In this document: positions 60,621 to 64,000 of the stretch, one piece after another
Position numbering within the stretch: the first letter of the stretch is position 1
Layout of the letters: each line of letters begins with the position of its first letter
Source: Kitasatospora sp. MMS16-BH015
Lineage (GTDB): Bacteria > Actinomycetota > Actinomycetes > Streptomycetales > Streptomycetaceae
Direction: 5' to 3'
DNA: 64,000 nt
Assembly: GCF_002943525.1 (NCBI RefSeq)
Contig: NZ_CP025394.1
Span: 7,083,001-7,147,000, forward strand
Translations under genes and position numbers: made by a program
The notes under the pieces: model-generated
Seen by the model: the letters and a program-made list of their open reading frames with translations, nothing else
The model's database searches: none
Told to the model about the DNA's origin: nothing

Positions 60621-61601
60621 TCAGTGGTGGTGGGCGTGCTCGTCGGCCGCCGGCGCCGGGCCGGTCGGCTCGCCCGCGTGGGCGGTGAAGGCCGCGGTGT
60701 GCACGGTGTCGCCGTGCTTGAAGTCCAGGAAGAGCCGGTAGTCACCGGTGGTCGGCGCCGTCACGTAGAAGGTGATGCCGGGGCCGGCCGGGGTCCGGCC
60801 GTCGCCCGGGGCGCCCTCGGGGTGCACGTGCAGGTAGGCGAGGTCGCCGTCGCGCAGGGCGACCAGGTGCCCGTAGGCGGCCAGGTACGGCTGGAGGTCG
60901 CCGACCGGCTTGCCGTCCTTGCTGACGCTCAGGGTCACCTTGCTGCTGCGCCCGGCCTCCAGCCTGCCCTCCAAGGTGACGGTGTATCCGTCGATCTCGT
61001 AGCTCGCGGAAGCGGCCGGGAGCGGCTTCGGCTGGTAGTCACCGGCGGCCGAGAGGTCCGCCCCGAGGGTCATCGCCGGGCCGCCGGCCACCTGGAAGTC
61101 GGTGAACATCCGGTACTGGCCGGGCTCCGGCAGGGTCAGCGGGTAGTGCCAGGTGCCGTCCGCCGCGAGGGAGGGGTGCACGTGGAGGAAGTCGGTGAGG
61201 TCGCGCCGCACCACGATCAGGTGCAGATCCTTCTCGTGGGTGGCGGCGTACTGCGTGATCGGCTTGCCGTCGGGGCCGCGCAGGACGAAGGCCAGGTCCT
61301 GGGGCTGACCGGCCCGGAAGACCCGGGTCAGCGGTTCGAGGGAGTAGCCGTGCTGGGCGATCATCAGTCCTCCTGGGACGTCCTCGGCCGCGGCGCTCGC
61401 GCCGTGGCCGCTGTGCTCTTCGCTCGGGGTGCCGGAACTCGTCCCGTCGTGGTCCATCGAGCCCATCGGGTCCGTCGCGGCGTGGGCGGCGGGCTTGCCG
61501 GTGTCGCCGACCGGGCCGACGGCGTGGCCGATCCCGGCCGCCGCGCCGAGCACGACGGCGAGGCCCAGGGCGAAGCTGCTGAGTTTGGCGGGGGTGTTCA
61601 C
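60621..61601 (-). CDS. Secreted His/Met-rich copper-binding protein
   Basis: 326 residues with signal MNTPAKLSSFALGLAVVLGA, then a His/Met region (DPMGSMDHDGTSSG, HSGHGAS), a beta-sandwich-like core with FLHVHPSLAADG and LAYLHVHPEGAPGDG, and a C-terminal EHAHHH. H-V-H-P repeats are typical of periplasmic/extracellular copper-handling proteins. The gene is 32 bp upstream of copA on the same strand. GTG start with AAGGAG. Confidence 0.82.
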   Translation of the reverse strand: MNTPAKLSSFALGLAVVLGAAAGIGHAVGPVGDTGKPAAHAATDPMGSMDHDGTSSGTPSEEHSGHGASAAAEDVPGGLMIAQHGYSLEPLTRVFRAGQPQDLAFVLRGPDGKPITQYAATHEKDLHLIVVRRDLTDFLHVHPSLAADGTWHYPLTLPEPGQYRMFTDFQVAGGPAMTLGADLSAAGDYQPKPLPAASASYEIDGYTVTLEGRLEAGRSSKVTLSVSKDGKPVGDLQPYLAAYGHLVALRDGDLAYLHVHPEGAPGDGRTPAGPGITFYVTAPTTGDYRLFLDFKHGDTVHTAAFTAHAGEPTGPAPAADEHAHHH

Positions 61602-61745
61602 GGGGGGCTCCTTGCTGCGGTGACCTGCGGCGTTCCGGTGGCGACCGGGGCGGCGGGTGCCTGCGGCGTTCTGTGGGGTGCTTGCGCTTCCCGGGCGGGT
61701 GCCCGCGCTGCTCGGACGGGTGCCCGGGCTGCTCGGTGCCGGCGG

Positions 61746-62084
61746 TCAGGACCGGAGCAGGCGGGCGATCGCGGCGGAGGCCTCGCGCAGTTTGGCGTCG
61801 GCCACCGGGCCGCCCGCCGTCGCGGCCTCGGCCAGGCAGTGGTTCATGTGCTCGTCCAGCAGGCCCAGGGCGACGGCCTGCAGCGCCTTCGTGGTGGCCG
61901 AGACCTGGGTCAGGATGTCGATGCAGTAGGTGTCGCTCTCGACCATCCGCTGCAGGCCGCGGATCTGGCCCTCGACCCGGCGCAGCCGCTTCGTGTACTC
62001 GCCCTTGGAGCCGATGTACCCGACGGTGGCCGTGGTGTCGGCCGCTGCGCCGTGCGCCGCGGTGGTGATCGCCGTGCCGCTCAT
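61746..62084 (-). CDS. Second CsoR-family copper-sensing repressor
   Basis: 112 residues; Cys54, His79 and Cys83 keep the CsoR Cu(I)-ligand spacing, and KRLRRVEGQIRGLQRMVESD is the signature helix. It has a longer N-terminus than the paralogue at 30352. GGAGGG precedes the ATG. It opens the block with the secreted copper protein and copA, and faces the MFS exporter across a region with three CsoR-type sites. Confidence 0.9.
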   Translation of the reverse strand: MSGTAITTAAHGAAADTTATVGYIGSKGEYTKRLRRVEGQIRGLQRMVESDTYCIDILTQVSATTKALQAVALGLLDEHMNHCLAEAATAGGPVADAKLREASAAIARLLRS

Positions 62085-62136
62085 GCCGTGCCCTCCGATC
62101 GTCCCGTGCTCGCCGCCCGTGGGGGCCGATAACCAG

Positions 62137-62182
62137 AAGGTACCCCCAGGGGGTATCAAGCGCAAGTACCCCCCGGGGGTTT
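62137..62182. promoter_or_regulatory. Two adjacent CsoR-type operators
   Basis: GGTACCCCCAGGGGGTATC (62139-62157) and AGTACCCCCCGGGGGTTT (62165-62182) are G-tract inverted repeats of the CsoR operator type, 55-100 bp before the csoR-type gene on one side and the MFS gene on the other. Confidence 0.75.
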
Positions 62183-62251
62183 GTGTCAGGGCGAGGCGAA
62201 GCGGTGTCGCCCGGCTCGATCGAGTGCTATCTTCCTTCGCAGATACCTGCC

Positions 62252-62273
62252 TACATACCCCCAACCGGTATGG
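62252..62273. promoter_or_regulatory. Third CsoR-like site overlapping the MFS leader
   Basis: TACATACCCCCAACCGGTATGG (62252-62273) ends 9 bp before the MFS start, so binding could block its transcription or translation start. Confidence 0.6.
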
Positions 62274-62281
62274 AGTACCTG

Positions 62282-63730
62282 ATGTCCTCTCCCGGAACCT
62301 CCCCCAACTCCCGCAACAGTGCGGCACTCTGGCTCATCGCCGCGGCCCAGTTCATGGTCATCATGGACACCTCGATCATCGGCGTGGCCCTGCCGAAGAT
62401 GCAGGGCGACCTGGGCTTCACCCAGGGCAACCTCTCCTGGGTCTTCAACGCCTACGTGGTCGCCTTCGGCGGGCTGCTGCTGCTCGGCGGCCGGCTCTCC
62501 GACCTGTTCGGAGCCCGCAGGCTGTTCAGCACCGGCTGGGCGATCCTGGCCGTCGGCTCGCTGACCGCCGGTCTCGCGGGCAACGTCACCGTCGAGCTGA
62601 TCGGCCGCGCCGTGCAGGGCGCGGGCGCCGCGCTGATCGCGCCCGCCGCGCTCACCCTGCTGATGATGCTCTTCGGGCACGACCCCAAGCAGCTCACCCG
62701 GGCCTTCGCGCTCTACGGCGCCGCCGCCCCCGCCGGTGGCACCGCCGGCGTCTTCCTCGGTGGCGTGATCACCGAGTACATCAGCTGGCCCTGGGTGTTC
62801 TACATCAACATCCCGGTCGCGGTCATCGCCCTGATCGGCACCCCGCGCGTGATGCCCGCCGCCACCCGTCGCAGTGGCGGCATCGACCTCTTCGGCGCGC
62901 TCACCGTCACCGCCGGCCTGGCCCTCGCCGTGTACGCCATCGTCCGTGCACCCGACGTGGGTTGGGGCTCCGCCCAGACCTGGCTGGTGCTCGCGGCGGC
63001 CGTCCTGCTGCTGATCGTCTTCGTGGTGATCCAGTCCCGCCGGTCCGAGCCGCTGATGCGCCTGGCGATCTTCAAGGCGCCCAATCTGGCCGGGGCCAAC
63101 GTGGCCCAGCTGCTGCTGGCCGGGGCCTGGATCCCGATGTGGTTCTTCCTCAACCTCTACCTCCAGCAGGTGCTCGGCCTCGGGGCCTTCCCCTCCGGCG
63201 CGGCGCTGCTGCCGATGACCGTGGCCATCATGCTCATCATGATCACCACGGCGCCGAAGCTGATCGCCAGGTTCGGCCCGAAGCCGCTCGTCGTGGCCGG
63301 CCTGTTCATCCTGGCCACCGGCCTGGTCTGGCTCTCCTTCGCCCGCCCGGACGGCAACTTCTGGGTGGACGTGCTGCCCGCCTCGCTGGTCGCCGCGATC
63401 GGCATGGCCGTCGCCTTCATCCCCTCGCTGGGCACCGCCATCTCGGCCGCCCGCCCCGAGGAGGGCGGCCTGGCCTCCGGCATCGTCAACACCAGCTACC
63501 AGGTCGGCTCCGCGCTCGGCCTGGCCGCGATGACGGCCGTCGCCGCCTCCTACGGCGCCGACAAGCTCGGCGACGTCACCTCGCTGACCGACGGCTTCTC
63601 CGCCGCCTTCCTCGGCGCCGCCGCGATCGCCGTGGTCGGCGGCCTGCTCGCCGTGGTGCTGCTGCGCAGCCCGAAGCCGGGGGCCGAGCAGTCGGCCGAG
63701 GCCGTGGCGGCCGAGCCGGCCCAGGTCTGA
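62282..63730 (+). CDS. MFS exporter of the EmrB/QacA (DHA2) family
   Basis: 482 residues, 14 predicted helices. FMVIMDTSIIGVALPKMQGD is the typical DHA2 helix-1 motif D1, GGRLSDLFGARRLF is motif A, and GRAVQGAGAALIAPAA and GAAAPAGGTAGVFLGGVITE (motif C) are present. It likely exports a toxic compound or metal complex; CsoR-type sites upstream suggest copper-linked expression. ATG 62282 has TGGAG seven bases upstream. Confidence 0.88.
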   Translation: MSSPGTSPNSRNSAALWLIAAAQFMVIMDTSIIGVALPKMQGDLGFTQGNLSWVFNAYVVAFGGLLLLGGRLSDLFGARRLFSTGWAILAVGSLTAGLAGNVTVELIGRAVQGAGAALIAPAALTLLMMLFGHDPKQLTRAFALYGAAAPAGGTAGVFLGGVITEYISWPWVFYINIPVAVIALIGTPRVMPAATRRSGGIDLFGALTVTAGLALAVYAIVRAPDVGWGSAQTWLVLAAAVLLLIVFVVIQSRRSEPLMRLAIFKAPNLAGANVAQLLLAGAWIPMWFFLNLYLQQVLGLGAFPSGAALLPMTVAIMLIMITTAPKLIARFGPKPLVVAGLFILATGLVWLSFARPDGNFWVDVLPASLVAAIGMAVAFIPSLGTAISAARPEEGGLASGIVNTSYQVGSALGLAAMTAVAASYGADKLGDVTSLTDGFSAAFLGAAAIAVVGGLLAVVLLRSPKPGAEQSAEAVAAEPAQV

Positions 63731-63743
63731 GTCCGTGCCGCAT

Positions 63744-63779
63744 CGGGGGTGCGGGGCCCGCCGGGGCCCCGCACCCCCG
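63744..63779 (+). terminator. Perfect 15-bp terminator hairpin
   Basis: CGGGGGTGCGGGGCC (63744-63758) pairs with GGCCCCGCACCCCCG (63765-63779), 14 bp after the MFS stop. Confidence 0.75.
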
Positions 63780-63835
63780 CGTGCCGCGACGGATAGGCTG
63801 GGGCGGCCGTGGACGGACCGGAGGAAGGTGGGGGC

Positions 63836-64000
63836 GTGCGAGGCTTCGGCCAACTGGAAGCGGAGATCATGGAACGGCTCTGGGCCTGGGGGCGCCCGGC
63901 CAGCGTCCGGGAGGTCGTCGACGACCTCAACCTGACCCGCCCGGTCGCGTACACCACGGTCAACACCGTGGCCGACATCCTGTACACCAAGGGCTGGCTG
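63836..64000 (+). CDS. BlaI-family repressor (3' end outside window)
   Basis: The first 55 residues, VRGFGQLEAEIMERLWAWGR and TRPVAYTTVNTVADILYTKGWL, are nearly the same as in the repressor at 33030. GAGGAAGG precedes the GTG. A peptidase partner may follow beyond the edge. Confidence 0.85.
   Translation, partial: MRGFGQLEAEIMERLWAWGRPASVREVVDDLNLTRPVAYTTVNTVADILYTKGWL

Overview
The window is high-GC DNA (about 70% or more, with strong G/C third-codon preference) of streptomycete type (Streptomyces or Kitasatospora). This rests on GTG/TTG starts, GGAGG-type ribosome sites, Tat signal peptides, a MshA paralogue, mycothiol-dependent-type DinB-fold proteins, and a copy of a G+C-rich inverted repeat of the kind scattered through Streptomyces genomes. 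No rRNA, tRNA, CRISPR array, phage or intact insertion sequence was seen.

Layout. 1-6889: small stand-alone enzymes (acetyltransferase, GrpB family, methyltransferases, threonine dehydratase-like) and a lone tRNA-dependent cyclodipeptide synthase of the NYH type followed by a methyltransferase. 6959-10796: a membrane polysaccharide deacetylase/glycosyltransferase with a Pro-rich membrane partner, and a PurN-like formyltransferase. 11119-13304: a heavy-metal P-type ATPase and an ArsR repressor fused head to head by an apparent deletion that removed both start regions. 14045-18492: a flavoprotein sugar/alcohol dehydrogenase operon and an FMN-dependent lactate monooxygenase. 18614-29968: secreted proteins (PI-PLC-like, TNT-domain toxin-like), LysR/RibD-like pair, MFS exporter with a TetR regulator carrying an Ala-rich extension, a cholesterol oxidase-like flavoprotein, an RraA-like protein and a PurO-like IMP cyclohydrolase. 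30352-33476: copper genes (CsoR, CopZ), a broken MFS gene and a BlaI/M56 peptidase pair.

33745-53867 is the most distinctive region. A trans-sulfuration enzyme precedes a thirteen-gene same-strand run: MaoC-like protein, two methyltransferases, an AurF-like diiron oxygenase, an aminoacyl:[carrier protein] ligase related to class II tRNA synthetases, a holo-ACP synthase, a small carrier protein, then a complete S-adenosylmethionine cycle (MetK, adenosine kinase, MetH, MetF, AhcY) and a DinB-fold protein. Next come a TPR-like protein, a PIG-L deacetylase, a methionyl-tRNA-synthetase-like protein with a degenerate KMSKS loop, and a MshA paralogue. That last trio mirrors the order of chemistry in mycothiol synthesis (glycosyltransferase, deacetylase, aaRS-like ligase). 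An unusual AT-rich palindrome, ATTTGG-N5-CCAAAW, lies both before the MaoC gene and between the PIG-L and MetRS-like genes, suggesting one regulon. I infer a specialised-metabolite pathway in which an amino acid is loaded on the carrier, oxidised and methylated using a dedicated SAM-recycling module; the product is unknown.

54033-57277: a tiny Pro-rich ORF, a small unknown protein, a Fur-family repressor, a LuxR-type regulator and another methyltransferase. 57515-64000: an acetyltransferase, a second copper block (CopA, secreted copper-binding protein, CsoR, MFS exporter) with several CsoR-type operators, and the start of a second BlaI-type regulator cut by the window edge.

A window-wide curiosity: at six genes the stop codon is repeated in short tandem duplications of 11 to 32 bp just downstream.
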